A stretch of DNA of 19,098 nucleotides from Acanthaster planci (taxonomy: Eukaryota > Echinodermata > Asteroidea > Valvatida > Acanthasteridae), in contig NW_019091432.1 in assembly GCF_001949145.1 (NCBI RefSeq), positions 1,924,288 to 1,943,385 of the forward strand, written 5' to 3'. Positions 18,305-19,098 of this stretch are shown here, piece after piece (position 1 is the first letter of the stretch; every line of letters starts with the position of its first letter). The notes under the pieces are model-generated. The model did no database searches. It was not told the DNA's origin and saw only the letters and a program-made list of their open reading frames with translations. Made by a program: the position numbers and the translations under genes.

Positions 18305-18750
18305 ATGATTTTTTGACCAGTTAACTCTTGTGTTTGTTGGGTTTTTTACCTGTTCTTATTTTCAATTTCAGCGTTGTTTTAATGTAATTCCCACTTTTAA
18401 GTTTAAGCTTACTGTTTTTAATGTCCGTGATCTTAATGTCATGTATTGGTTTGTATTTTTAATGACTTGTTTTCTTTATTTTACGTTATTGGCTCTTGGT
18501 GAATTTTACTTTTTAATATCTTATTTTGATTGGAGCTCATTTTTACAGTTTCAGTGTTTTTGTTTGTTTTCTGTTTTAACCTTATATTTTATCTCATTTT
18601 TTATTCTTGATAATTGTTGAATTTCATTTAATTTTTAATCTTACATTTTGTGTATTTGTATTTTAACCGGGGCGTGGTTTAAGATGTACTGTACAGTCCT
18701 TTCCACAACCCCTGACATTGTCAGAATTTGATAATAATTATAGTAATAAT
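18305..18750 (+). mobile_element. LINE 3' UTR and AT-repeat tail
   Basis: A T-rich segment without coding potential follows the last reverse-transcriptase codons. It contains a GC-richer block (about 18666-18715, ACCGGGGCGTGG...CCCCTGACATT) and ends in TAATAATTATAGTAATAAT at about 18732-18750. A simple-repeat tail in place of poly(A) is typical of CR1/L2-type LINEs. The open frame at 18330-18620 is a low-complexity by-product. Confidence 0.55.
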
Positions 18751-18985
18751 AAGTCAAGTTCGACTTCCTTCGTTTCAAATGAAGCACTCATTCATTCTTC
18801 CTCTAGAATAGGCTCGAGTAAACCTTTTGTGCATTCATTGTCATTAAATCCACATAAAAAAAAGACATGTCCTCTGAGAGGGCGCTCCACGTAGGCCCTC
18901 TATACACACTCACTTGCTCTCGTATGTTCACGAACAGCTTGATTGTCGTTCTCGGGTCAGCCGCCCGAACGACGGGAACGTACAT
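18751..18985. other. Short non-coding stretch before the right-edge repeat
   Basis: No gene is supported. An AGAGGGCGC phrase occurs at 18878-18886 and also at 3333-3341, in each case just upstream of a copy of the ~115-bp repeat but at different distances (about 100 and 23 bases). Confidence 0.4.
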
Positions 18986-19098
18986 GGGTGCAGACCACTA
19001 ATTCAAGTGAGAATTTTTGACCAGCTCATTAGCATTAGAAGTGCCCCCACGGTATCTTTTGAAAAAGGAGATTGTTTGGCCCCCAAAATGGTGAGATT
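18986..19098. repeat. Interspersed repeat, copy 2 (cut by window edge)
   Basis: Matches 3364-3482 in the same orientation from GGGTGCAGACC to the last base of the window, at about 94-95 percent identity outside the C-run. The left boundary is sharp: sequence before 18986 does not match sequence before 3364. The element therefore starts here and continues beyond the window. Confidence 0.85.

Larger units (their letters stand above)
16790..18750 (+). mobile_element. 5'-truncated, decayed CR1/L2/Jockey-type LINE
   Basis: Reverse-transcriptase pieces of a non-LTR retrotransposon lie in order across several frames: DVSKCQGPDNISPRILKEGA (16841-16900), WRRAHVVPVF then KKGDR (near 17000), NNYSPISLTSVL, QQGFRAKRSCD (to about 17176), FLDFAKAFD (motif A, about 17230-17256), SGVPQGTILGP (motif B, about 17399-17431) and YVDN (motif C, about 17488-17500). 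DKCKV, YLGVMI and the C-terminal ISLIRSRLDSC and DYLGWTDLKTRRKS follow. Motif C should be Y-A-D-D; the second catalytic Asp is Asn. Frameshifts occur near 17001, 17016, 17170 and 17450, with stops at about 17983 and later. The endonuclease domain and ORF1 are absent, as expected of 5' truncation. The element is dead. Exact clade and target-site duplication were not resolved. Confidence 0.9.

Noticed and set aside
18330-18620. + strand open frame rich in Phe and aromatic residues
   Set aside because: Lies in the T-rich LINE 3' UTR, where T-rich codons produce an apparent membrane protein.
1-19098. CRISPR arrays, prokaryotic operons, tRNA or rRNA genes
   Set aside because: No spaced repeat arrays, no ribosome-binding-site/ORF trains and no cloverleaf or rRNA core phrases were seen. 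The spliced genes show this is animal nuclear DNA.

Overview
This window looks like nuclear DNA from an animal, probably a marine invertebrate. It holds a ten-exon gene with canonical GT/AG introns, a single-exon Golgi-type sulfotransferase, a decayed CR1/L2/Jockey-type LINE, long AT-rich non-coding stretches and an excess of the palindrome TACATGTA. The species cannot be assigned from the sequence. An echinoderm, hemichordate or cephalochordate is my guess only.

Layout. Bases 1-6300 have no gene I can support. They hold G-rich tracts, a degenerate repeat candidate (about 1062-1260), a hairpin-rich patch (2620-2990) and one copy of a ~115-bp repeat (3364-3482) whose sister copy runs off the right edge (18986-19098). 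From 6318 a TATA box leads into a complete SLC22-family transporter gene on the + strand. Its CDS runs from 6420 to 12929 in ten exons whose phases all agree, giving 580 residues. On the - strand, convergent with it, lies a heparan-sulfate-3-O-sulfotransferase-like gene (14026-15387, 453 residues, intronless CDS). A 5'-truncated LINE on the + strand follows (about 16790-18750), with frameshifts, stops, a damaged catalytic motif and a 40-bp tandem duplication.

The most interesting point is inside the last-but-one SLC22 intron. On its antisense strand is a decayed copy of the C-terminal ~100 residues of a sulfotransferase like the neighbour (about 11530-11833). A weaker possible fragment lies at 13479-13545. 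This suggests that sulfotransferase copies once occupied this locus in tandem and that one has been absorbed into the transporter's intron.

The two intact genes encode membrane proteins with unrelated roles: plasma-membrane uptake or efflux of small organic solutes, and Golgi sulfation of glycans. I see no evidence that they form a pathway. I found no obviously new molecular system. The novelty is in locus history and repeat content.
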